Assembly: GCA_003164415.1 (NCBI GenBank)
Contig: PLTK01000050.1
Location: forward strand, 1-11,318
DNA from: Methanobacterium sp.
GTDB lineage: Archaea; Methanobacteriota; Methanobacteria; Methanobacteriales; Methanobacteriaceae
Length of the DNA stretch: 11,318 nucleotides
Direction: 5' to 3'
The notes under the pieces are model-generated. The model did no database searches, had not been told where the DNA came from, and saw only the letters and a list, made by a program, of their open reading frames with translations. Shown in pieces: positions 1 through 5,623 of this stretch (the stretch's first letter is position 1; each line of letters starts with the position of its first letter). The position numbers and the translations under genes are program-made.

Positions 1-419
1 CCATTCATAAACATTTCAAGGGTATTATTTGATGGTTCATATTGATAAACCCCCTCTTTAAGTCCTGTTACATTTGGTCCAGCTATAACATATACTTCCA
101 GAGGATAAACTTGTCCTGCTGAAGGTGTCGCCCTTAACTGGTACTGGGTATTTGTAATTCCCTGAGCAGACCATAATATCTGCGATACATTGTCTAATGT
201 GACACTTTCATTTGAATAGTGTCTAACTGAACGTCTGTTCTCAATGGCTGCTTCAACAGATAAATTTCCTGTTAACTGCGGGGCCGGTAGGGACACTGTA
301 CCGATTACCTGACGGTTGTTGTAAGTGGTTTTATTTGTTCCTGAAAAATAATATGCACTGGAAACTCCTATAAATATTATTACAAGACATATTATAACCA
401 ATTTTCTCTTTCTATCCAT
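1..419 (-). CDS. Membrane-anchored SagB/ThcOx-type nitroreductase (5' part, runs off the left edge)
   Basis: The frame opens with ATG at 419 and stays open to base 1, giving 139 residues of the N-terminus. Residues 1-5 (MDRKR) are basic and residues 7-25 form one hydrophobic helix without a lipobox, so the enzyme domain is probably outside the membrane. The domain begins near residue 54 with SVEAAIENRRSVRHYSNE, followed by LDNVSQILWSAQGIT and RATPSAGQVYPLEVYVIAG (about 96-114). These blocks are typical of SagB-type FMN dehydrogenases; RRSVR (62-66) is the usual FMN-phosphate contact. The family uses FMN for two-electron oxidation or reduction of varied substrates, and the substrate here cannot be told. 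The 3' half, including the rest of the fold, is outside the window. A weak GGATG lies 7 bases before the ATG. The gene diverges from two small membrane proteins. Family assignment is firm; location and role are inferred. Confidence 0.85.
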   Translation of the reverse strand, partial: MDRKRKLVIICLVIIFIGVSSAYYFSGTNKTTYNNRQVIGTVSLPAPQLTGNLSVEAAIENRRSVRHYSNESVTLDNVSQILWSAQGITNTQYQLRATPSAGQVYPLEVYVIAGPNVTGLKEGVYQYEPSNNTLEMFMN

Positions 420-445
420 TTTTATACATCCTAACTATCATATCT

Positions 446-471
446 TTAGAATATAATTCGTATTTATAATC
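446..471. promoter_or_regulatory. Shared TATA region of two divergent genes
   Basis: TTTATAAT at 463-470 reads ATTATAAA on the minus strand. Taking a start site about 27 bases from the box centre, transcripts would begin near 439 (minus) and 493 (plus), leaving leaders of about 20 and 18 bases before the ATGs at 419 and 511. A second minus-strand candidate, GAATTATATTC, lies at 446-456. The positions are inferred from archaeal promoter spacing only, and the AT-rich background lowers confidence. Confidence 0.4.
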
Positions 472-510
472 AAAATTTATTTATTGACCGGATATCAATG
501 TATAATTTAT

Positions 511-831
511 ATGTCGTATGATATTATTTTAATAGGTACTATTTCCGTAATTGTATACCTTTTTAGCTATGCTCTTTACAGTACTAACACCATTAGCAGG
601 AAATTACACCAAAGAGTTTGGAACATTATTATTTTAATAAGTTTTTTGTTAACATTTGGTATGGCTTATTTGCAAACAGCTCTCACAGAGTTTGCATTAA
701 ACATCCCAATAGTTCCTGATCTGATCTATTGGCATGGGGAGATAGGTATACTCTTCTTTTTTGTCCTATTATTCCATTTACAAATTAACTGGGGTTCGCT
801 TAAAAAATTAGTGTACAGTATCAACGAGTAA
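511..831 (+). CDS. Small three-helix membrane protein with H-X13-H pair (DUF4405-like, candidate haem binder), copy A
   Basis: The product has 106 residues from ATG 511. The frame extends upstream to a TTG at 484, but the ATG is preferred because it gives an N-terminus matching the downstream paralogue (LYSTNTISRK against LYTDGTISKK at almost the same distance from the start). Predicted helices are at about 4-24, 36-56 and 76-96. The third carries YWHGEIGI and FHLQINW, placing His75 and His89 14 positions apart on one helix, as in the haem-ligating helices of cytochrome b. The WH...G...FH...W pattern resembles DUF4405-like membrane proteins. Haem binding is inference. The next gene starts 30 bases downstream and is a paralogue, so the two are probably one transcript; an exported flavoenzyme is divergent. 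No clear ribosome binding site is seen, which fits a short leader. Confidence 0.75.
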   Translation: MSYDIILIGTISVIVYLFSYALYSTNTISRKLHQRVWNIIILISFLLTFGMAYLQTALTEFALNIPIVPDLIYWHGEIGILFFFVLLFHLQINWGSLKKLVYSINE

Positions 832-861
832 TCTATAGTAAAAAAAACTTCTGGTAAAACC

Positions 862-1173
862 ATGTTCGGACAATATTATCTACTTCCACTGACACTTCTT
901 CTAATAATCCTATATACACTAACCTACTTTCTTTATACAGATGGTACAATATCAAAAAAAACATATAAGCTCATATGGTTGATTGTATTAATTGTTAGTT
1001 CTTTAATTGTCAGTATCGTAGGGATTATATTGGAATATTATATTAATTATCAGATCTTCCCTATAGATTCGAACTTGATTTTCTGGCATGTGGAAGCAGG
1101 AATTATTGCAACGCTATCTGGGGTTTTCCACATCCATATTTATTGGAAAAAATTTAAGAATATATTTTTATAA
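862..1173 (+). CDS. Small three-helix membrane protein with H-X13-H pair (DUF4405-like, candidate haem binder), copy B
   Basis: The product has 103 residues and is paralogous to the gene just upstream: shared landmarks are LY-TISKK near residue 24-33, a Trp at the start of helix 2, and FWHVEAGI...FHIHIYW in helix 3. His76 and His90 are 14 apart, exactly as in copy A, and His92 is extra. Predicted helices are 5-24, 37-57 and 74-95, followed by a basic tail (KKFKN) that would be cytoplasmic. Conservation of only these two histidines, the Trp-His and the glycine between divergent copies argues that they are functional. One such helix supplies only half of the ligands for two bis-His haems, so pairing of A with B, or homodimers, would complete the sites; this is inference. 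No strong ribosome binding site is visible. The gene is convergent with the sortase gene, with a 24-base gap. Confidence 0.77.
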   Translation: MFGQYYLLPLTLLLIILYTLTYFLYTDGTISKKTYKLIWLIVLIVSSLIVSIVGIILEYYINYQIFPIDSNLIFWHVEAGIIATLSGVFHIHIYWKKFKNIFL

Positions 1174-1199
1174 AAAAAAGAATTTAGGTTCCTAAATTC
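1172..1199 (-). terminator. Hairpin plus T8 terminator of the sortase gene
   Basis: On the minus strand a 9-base-pair stem (GAATTTAGG, 1191-1199 paired with 1180-1188, loop of 2) overlaps the sortase stop codon at 1198-1200 and is followed at once by eight T residues (1179-1172). Archaeal RNA polymerase terminates at such T runs. The stem is also available to transcripts of the convergent plus-strand gene ending at 1173. Confidence 0.65.
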
Positions 1200-2139
1200 A
1201 GATCGGCATTACCGATACTAAATTTAGGTGGGTTTGATAGGCTGCTTCCATATATCCTGGCGGATAACATGTTATAAGTGTTAGTCCATAGGTTCCAGCA
1301 GCGAACTGTACTGGATTGGTTTTATAATCTGATTTAATATCTCCATTGCTTGTAACATTGTAGATATATTTTTTCTGAGTGAGATAGTCGGTTATTATGA
1401 CTTGATCTCCTGCTGTAAGCTGGTATGTGTTGTTAAATGGTGCACTGTATCTTGTGTGGTGACCTAAAAGACCTACTGTACCATTTTGTCCCGGATAAAA
1501 ACTGGTTGCTATATGATAGACCGATCCATAATGGTTCACTGTATCATCGCTTATATTCCAGTTTAATCCTAGTGATGGCATTGAAACTTGCCCAATCACG
1601 ACGGTGTTTGGAAGTGTTGTATTTTTGATGGTCAAATTTTGAGTTACTGACGAAATCTCTGGACTTTTCATATTTATGTCCAAGTCTGTTGTGGTGAAAA
1701 TGATGCTGTAAAGGGCATTGTTTTTGTTGATCCACAACTCTGTTCTTTGTATGGTTGTGCCGTTAATTTTCATTTGATAAATATCGCTGGTTATATTATT
1801 TCCATTAGGATCTGATGTTCCATGTGATATTAACTTGAAACCCGACTGATTTTCCGGTACATTCAATGTAAAGTTTTCTGATGGACTGTATCCAACAGGC
1901 ATCAGTTGTCTGTTAACACTAACAGTTAAATTACTTTTAGGATCCGAAAATGCAACAATCTGAGAATCGTGTGTCTGATTAGTTTTTTCCCATGTGTCTG
2001 GATAGTTAAATGATATTTCATCCTTTTGATATAGGCTTGTTTTTACTTCTTTTCCTGAAAAAACAACTGCTGTGAAAGCAACACCTATAATAATAACACA
2101 AATAGCTACAATTAAATAATTTAATTTAGATTTTACCAA
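1198..2139 (-). CDS. Membrane-anchored sortase with N-terminal PsbP-like region
   Basis: Sortases are cysteine transpeptidases that cleave a sorting motif of exported proteins and join them to another amine. I start at TTG 2139: GGAGGG at 2147-2152 lies 7 bases before it, whereas the upstream in-frame TTG at 2154 contains that site. The product has 313 residues: one anchor helix (about 8-28), a PsbP-like beta region (about 36-175), and the sortase domain (about 178-313). GHHTRYSAPF supplies the catalytic His (His227) and TLITCYPPG the Cys (Cys291). The usual Arg about 12-13 residues after the Cys is absent: that stretch reads AYQTHL, and no Arg or Lys follows the Cys at all. Twelve N-X-S/T sequons fit a glycosylated external domain. 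No sorting-signal substrate is visible in the window. Sortase identity is firm; the PsbP-like call is moderate; activity is uncertain. Confidence 0.88.
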   Translation of the reverse strand: MVKSKLNYLIVAICVIIIGVAFTAVVFSGKEVKTSLYQKDEISFNYPDTWEKTNQTHDSQIVAFSDPKSNLTVSVNRQLMPVGYSPSENFTLNVPENQSGFKLISHGTSDPNGNNITSDIYQMKINGTTIQRTELWINKNNALYSIIFTTTDLDINMKSPEISSVTQNLTIKNTTLPNTVVIGQVSMPSLGLNWNISDDTVNHYGSVYHIATSFYPGQNGTVGLLGHHTRYSAPFNNTYQLTAGDQVIITDYLTQKKYIYNVTSNGDIKSDYKTNPVQFAAGTYGLTLITCYPPGYMEAAYQTHLNLVSVMPI

Positions 2140-2146
2140 ATAAATT

Positions 2147-2190
2147 CCCTCCAAACATAATTTCCCATCATTAAACTATTTTATATTAAA
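2147..2190 (-). promoter_or_regulatory. TATA box and ribosome binding site of the sortase gene
   Basis: TTAATATAAAAT reads leftward from about 2190 to 2179 on the minus strand. A start site 25-27 bases further would fall near 2158, just ahead of the GGAGGG site (2152-2147) and the TTG at 2139. The fit of all three spacings supports the TTG start. Another TATA-like stretch at 2240-2252 could serve either strand. Confidence 0.45.
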
Positions 2191-2394
2191 TTAACCCGGA
2201 ATATTTAATTATTATAAACATAAATTGATTTAACTAAATATTTTATATATAATACTGAATTTTCATGTTATTCTAACAATATTTATACTTGTCTTTAATA
2301 CAAAACGCTTAGAATGTAATAAATAACAATTTTACAATAAAAGAAAGCTTAATGTAGTATTTATTGCCAGAATATAAAGTGGAGTGATGTTACA

Positions 2395-2928
2395 TTGGAC
2401 TTTGTTCTCATAGATGCCCTAGTTGTTATTTTTATTTCCATTATCATCATTTGGATAATGTGGTCAGCGGTTATAGGCGCAGGGTTTGAGCCGACATCAA
2501 GGGATTTAGTAACAAAAATGCTTGAAATGGCAGAAATTGGACCGGATGATGTTTTATACGATCTTGGTTCTGGAGACGGTAGAATTGTTATTGAAGCTGT
2601 GAAGAGTTATGGAGCGAGAGCTGTGGGAATTGAAGCAGATCCCATACGTGTTCTATGGTCTCGTATAGTCCTATTTTTTTACGGAATTCAGGATAAGTCA
2701 CAAATTAAATGGGGAAATTTTTTCAACCAGGATATTGTAGATGCTACAGCAGTAACACTTTTTTTGGGAGGTAAAACCAATCAAAGACTCAAAGAAAAAC
2801 TTATAAAAGAATTAAAACCAGGAACTGTTGTTGTATCATATATATGGAAATTTCATGGATGGACCCCAGTTGAGATCAATTATACTGATAAAATTTATTT
2901 ATATAAAATCGGTACAAGCAATGTATAA
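2395..2928 (+). CDS. Membrane-tethered SAM-dependent methyltransferase, FAM173/aKMT type
   Basis: The product has 177 residues from TTG 2395; GGAGTGAT at 2381-2388, 6 bases upstream, supports this start. Residues 4-25 form one membrane helix, after which the catalytic domain faces the cytoplasm. Class I methyltransferase signs are motif I YDLGSGDGRIVI (55-66), the acidic end of strand 2 in GIEADP (Glu80, Asp82), and VTLFL (120-124) in the strand-4 area. The overall pattern, PTSRDLV...YDLGSGDGR...ATAVTLFL...LKPGTVVVS, matches the FAM173 family, which includes mitochondrial protein-lysine methyltransferases, and the archaeal aKMT proteins, of which a Sulfolobus member methylates many protein lysines. 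A lysine methyltransferase acting at the membrane is therefore the best guess, but the substrate is unknown. The gene stands alone, divergent from the sortase. Confidence 0.82.
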   Translation: MDFVLIDALVVIFISIIIIWIMWSAVIGAGFEPTSRDLVTKMLEMAEIGPDDVLYDLGSGDGRIVIEAVKSYGARAVGIEADPIRVLWSRIVLFFYGIQDKSQIKWGNFFNQDIVDATAVTLFLGGKTNQRLKEKLIKELKPGTVVVSYIWKFHGWTPVEINYTDKIYLYKIGTSNV

Positions 2929-2966
2929 TTTGTATTCAAATTGCCCAATTAGTTAAAGAATATTCT

Positions 2967-2983
2967 GATTAATTCTATTAATC
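2967..2983 (+). terminator. Hairpin downstream of the methyltransferase gene
   Basis: GATTAAT, a TCT loop and ATTAATC form a perfect 7-base-pair stem 38 bases after the stop codon, followed by TCTTTGT. The T tract is poor, so its role in termination is only possible. Confidence 0.3.
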
Positions 2984-3072
2984 TCTTTGTCATTAATAAA
3001 TTAAATTCAAAGTAATATCCATAGCTAAATCCTCATATTATAAACTTAATTTGTTTAAGCATCGGTTTATTG

Positions 3073-3104
3073 TTATATATGAACTTAACACCGGGTTAAG
3101 ATTC
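3073..3104 (+). promoter_or_regulatory. TATA-like box with adjacent dyad (possible operator)
   Basis: TTATATAT (3073-3080) is followed directly by GAACTTAAC-ACCGG-GTTAAG-A-TTC (3081-3104), a 6-base-pair dyad extended by 3 more pairs across one bulge. The GC-rich centre stands out from its surroundings. The position just downstream of a TATA box is where archaeal repressors often bind, but no gene follows for 460 bases. Confidence 0.3.
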
Positions 3105-3490
3105 ATTTGATATGCTGATTTGATCATTTAATATCTTAAATTATTTAGATTCGACCAATTAATCTATGGAGATTTTTAATACATTTGGAAATTGGAAGTT
3201 TTATATATGTTAGGAGGTGCTTGTTCTCAGTTGGGATTATGAATTGAAATTTTAGTATATAATTGATTTAGTGGGGTCTGAAAAAATTGTAACATAGTTA
3301 TTTATCTATTAATCAACAATATTTTGTAAGAACATATATAAATTTAAATAGGAATTAACGATTTCATTGATGTTAGTAAAAAAATTGGATGATATTAGTC
3401 AGATGTAAGTTTTATATTATAAAAAAACATTATTTTATTATTTAGGCTTTTTTACAGCTTAATACTCATTAAGGATAGATATTTTGGTAT

Positions 3491-3505
3491 AATCATATTA
3501 TATTT
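3491..3505 (+). promoter_or_regulatory. Probable TATA box of the 3564 gene
   Basis: AATCATATTATATTT would place a start site near 3526, about 38 bases before the ATG at 3564 and ahead of AAAGGAG at 3547-3553. It is assigned from spacing only. Confidence 0.35.
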
Positions 3506-3563
3506 AACTATTTATGTTTCTATTTCTGTAAAAGATAATTATGATCAAAGGAGTAGGTTTTGA

Positions 3564-4064
3564 ATGGTTTATGTTCCAGATTCAGTGAGTTTATTATCGG
3601 GTAAGAATGCTCTCATATTATTTTTTGGAGTTTATCTTACTGTAATTATAAATTTAATAAGAAAGTACCGTACATTCGATATTTACCTGTTCTTTTCTAG
3701 GGATCAATCAAAAAGAATTCGTTCCATGCGTAGATTTATTACTGGCTTTATAATAATCGATGTAATGCCTATTTTATGGTTTTTAGTACTTTATACATTT
3801 GTTATTCCAAATGAACCCGGACCATTTCCAATTATGGCAGCAGCATTTGCAGCGCTATCAATCTTAGGTTTTGCACGTATTCTCCATTCTGTTATAGCAA
3901 CAGAAAAACATGGAAAATTCTACTCTGAGAATGATTTTAAGACGGTCATGTCAAAATGGGGAAGGGGTGACGATCCAGATAACAGTTTTAAAGCCCATTT
4001 CATAACAGGATTCTCTTATCTGATCATATTCCCGGTTATAGCCTATTTAATTATACTCATATGA
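3564..4064 (+). CDS. Unrecognised four-helix membrane protein
   Basis: The product has 166 residues from ATG 3564, with AAAGGAG (3547-3553) 10 bases upstream. Hydrophobic helices are predicted at about 15-32, 57-80, 87-110 and 145-166. Basic loops after helix 1 (RKYR, and KRIRSMRRF at 50-58) suggest that the first loop is cytoplasmic. The loop between helices 3 and 4 (about 112-145) is polar and includes KWGRGDDPDN. I do not recognise a family and see no metal-binding or catalytic motif. The next gene begins 46 bases downstream on the same strand and also encodes a membrane protein, so co-transcription is likely though a weak separate promoter cannot be excluded. Confidence 0.75.
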   Translation: MVYVPDSVSLLSGKNALILFFGVYLTVIINLIRKYRTFDIYLFFSRDQSKRIRSMRRFITGFIIIDVMPILWFLVLYTFVIPNEPGPFPIMAAAFAALSILGFARILHSVIATEKHGKFYSENDFKTVMSKWGRGDDPDNSFKAHFITGFSYLIIFPVIAYLIILI

Positions 4065-4110
4065 GGGATAAAAACTAAAATAAAAAATATATTGGACTAA
4101 AGGTGTTTAA

Positions 4111-4773
4111 ATGGGTTATTTAATTTGCAGTAAATGCAAGAGTTACTACAAACTACAATCTGGTGAATCTGCAAAAAAATTTGTTGATAAATGTGATTGT
4201 GGTGGTAAACTTAGATATGTTGAAAATTTAGATTTTGTTGATCCCAATTGGAAACAAGTTTCATTAAGGAAAAAAGTTACCAGAAGAGAAATATTAAGAA
4301 ATAAGATACAATCTGTGCGTTCTATCGGAAAAATGGATTTGAAAAATCGATTGGTTACAATTTTTAATGATAAATTCGGAAGACGAGTGTATAATGCTAA
4401 AGATTGGAATAGAAAACATAAATCTCCCTATGGGATGGAAACAGGTTTTATAAATTCTATCCTGAGTGAGCTTAACTTCTATAATATCCAATGGGCTTTG
4501 GTAATCCCTGTAGCAATTGCAATAACTATAATATTTACAATTACACATGGTATTTTTAGTCTACTAATTCTGGTATTGTTAGCAGCTGTTGGTTACATGT
4601 TTAATGACCAAATAATTGGAACTAAAAATGCTATAGTTACCGGGGCAATTTCCTTCTTTTTAGGAAGTTTATTTACAGGTTCATTTCTCCTTTTGATACC
4701 ATTAACTCTATTGGGAGCAATTAATGGGGCTATATGTGGCTGGATAGGAGGATACATAAAAACAAGGATGTGA
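4111..4773 (+). CDS. Membrane protein with N-terminal zinc ribbon
   Basis: The product has 220 residues from ATG 4111, with AAGGTG (4100-4105) 5 bases upstream. The N-terminus carries Cys6-X2-Cys9 and Cys28-X-Cys30 followed by GGKLRY, a short zinc ribbon of a type common at the start of Methanobacteriales membrane proteins. A basic linker (about 50-105, rich in Lys and Arg) is followed by hydrophobic segments at about 126-145, 148-164, 172-190 and 192-215. The last two are glycine-rich (GTKNAIVTGAI, LLGAINGAICGWIGG), resembling DUF5518-type helical hairpins; that comparison is from memory and weak. The ribbon and basic linker should be cytoplasmic and might bind nucleic acid or a protein partner, which is inference. 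The gene probably forms an operon with the four-helix protein upstream and is convergent with the transporter operon. Confidence 0.75.
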   Translation: MGYLICSKCKSYYKLQSGESAKKFVDKCDCGGKLRYVENLDFVDPNWKQVSLRKKVTRREILRNKIQSVRSIGKMDLKNRLVTIFNDKFGRRVYNAKDWNRKHKSPYGMETGFINSILSELNFYNIQWALVIPVAIAITIIFTITHGIFSLLILVLLAAVGYMFNDQIIGTKNAIVTGAISFFLGSLFTGSFLLLIPLTLLGAINGAICGWIGGYIKTRM

Positions 4774-4803
4774 TTAATCACATTAAACATCTTAACTCTT
4801 TTT
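4768..4803 (+). terminator. Palindrome over the stop codon followed by T run
   Basis: ATGTGATTAATCACAT (4768-4783) is a perfect 16-base palindrome that includes the stop codon at 4771-4773. As RNA it could fold into a 6-base-pair stem with a TTAA loop. A T5 run follows at 4799-4803. It is a possible terminator, or a protein binding site. Confidence 0.35.
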
Positions 4804-4896
4804 ATCCATTAAAAACAAGATATTACAGACGTTATTTTAATATAATAATTTTAAACATGTCATGGAAAGATTTAATTTTAAACTTATTTTGATGTT

Positions 4897-4913
4897 AAAA
4901 AAAATAAAAAAAA
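4897..4913 (-). terminator. Double T8 terminator of the transporter operon
   Basis: On the minus strand two runs of eight T residues separated by one A (4913-4906 and 4904-4897) lie 15 bases behind the ATPase stop codon. This is a strong archaeal T-run termination signal with no need of a hairpin. Confidence 0.65.
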
Positions 4914-4927
4914 GTAAGAAATTTGGT

Positions 4928-5623
4928 TCAATTATCTTGCTTAGGTGGTTGAATTATATTTTGACATTTACCATCCAGAACAGTAACTATTCTTTCGGCC
5001 ATTTGACCTACGTATGGTTCGTGTGTGACCATGACCAATGTTACATTCTCTTTGGAGTGAAGATCCTTTAACAAGTTCAGTATAACCTCACCAGTTTTAG
5101 AGTCTAAAGAACCAGTTGGTTCATCTGCCAATATTATTGATGGATGATTTACCAGAGCACGGGCAATAGCCACTCTCTGTCTTTCACCACCAGATAATTT
5201 GGTTGGTTTCTGGTTGATTTTATCTTCAAGATTAACTGCTTTTAAAAGTTCCAATGCCCTTTTTTTCATATCCTTGGACGATGTTTTGGTTTCAAACATT
5301 GGTATTTGTACATTCTCAAGCACACTTAGGTTTGGAATTAAATTGTGCATCTGAAACACAAAACCTATCTCCTTTGACCTGAATTCGTATAGCTTTTTGG
5401 TTTTCATCAAGTCAATACCAGCCACCTTTATCGAACCTTCATCAGCACGGTCGAGAGCACCAATCATGTTAAGTAACGATGATTTTCCAGATCCTGAAGG
5501 ACCCATAATGGATATGAATTCACCCTTTTTAACTTCCAGGTCCATGCCATTAAGGGCCTTTATTTTACCATTATCATAACTTTTTTTCAGTCCTTTAATC
5601 TCGATGATGTTTTCATTATTCAT
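4928..5623 (-). CDS. ABC transporter ATPase, MacB/LolD type
   Basis: The 231-residue product is a complete nucleotide-binding domain: Walker A GPSGSGKSS (41-49), Q-loop Gln91 in FVFQMHNL, signature LSGGERQR (143-150), Walker B IILADEP (163-169), D-loop GSLD, and switch His201 in VTHEP. Length and motifs match the LolD/MacB/FtsE-like subfamily, which drives permeases that move lipids, peptides or drugs by mechanotransmission and not by classic import. The ATG at 5623 lies inside the end of the permease gene, whose stop is at 5616-5618. GGAGG, 9 bases before the ATG, sits in the permease coding sequence, so the two are translationally coupled. All catalytic residues are present. The substrate cannot be read from the ATPase. 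Confidence 0.93.
   Translation of the reverse strand: MNNENIIEIKGLKKSYDNGKIKALNGMDLEVKKGEFISIMGPSGSGKSSLLNMIGALDRADEGSIKVAGIDLMKTKKLYEFRSKEIGFVFQMHNLIPNLSVLENVQIPMFETKTSSKDMKKRALELLKAVNLEDKINQKPTKLSGGERQRVAIARALVNHPSIILADEPTGSLDSKTGEVILNLLKDLHSKENVTLVMVTHEPYVGQMAERIVTVLDGKCQNIIQPPKQDN

Larger units (their letters stand above)
2929..3563. other. Gene-free stretch of 635 bases
   Basis: I find no coding frame of useful length on either strand and no tRNA. It holds a short hairpin behind the methyltransferase gene (2967-2983), a dyad beside a TATA-like box (3073-3104), an orphan AGGAGGTG (3212-3219) that leads to no ORF longer than a dozen codons, a clear TATA-like CATATATAAATTT (about 3333-3345), and the presumed promoter of the next gene near 3491-3505. 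The TATA-like sites may be chance in such AT-rich DNA, or the stretch may contain a small RNA or decayed gene. Confidence 0.5.

Noticed and set aside
250..320. Similarity between the SagB linker (IGTVSLPAPQL) and the sortase linker (IGQVSMPSLGL)
   Set aside because: Each fits its own family's domain start; the likeness is short and probably coincidental.
484..510. TTG at 484 as the start of copy A
   Set aside because: No ribosome binding site, would leave almost no leader from the inferred promoter, and adds residues that the paralogue lacks; ATG 511 fits better.
1437..1628. Plus-strand open frame inside the sortase gene
   Set aside because: Antisense shadow without a ribosome binding site; the minus-strand frame carries clear sortase motifs.
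3360..3420. Possible C/D box small RNA (GATGATA followed by CAGATG) in the gene-free stretch
   Set aside because: No properly spaced CTGA D and D' boxes and no terminal stem.
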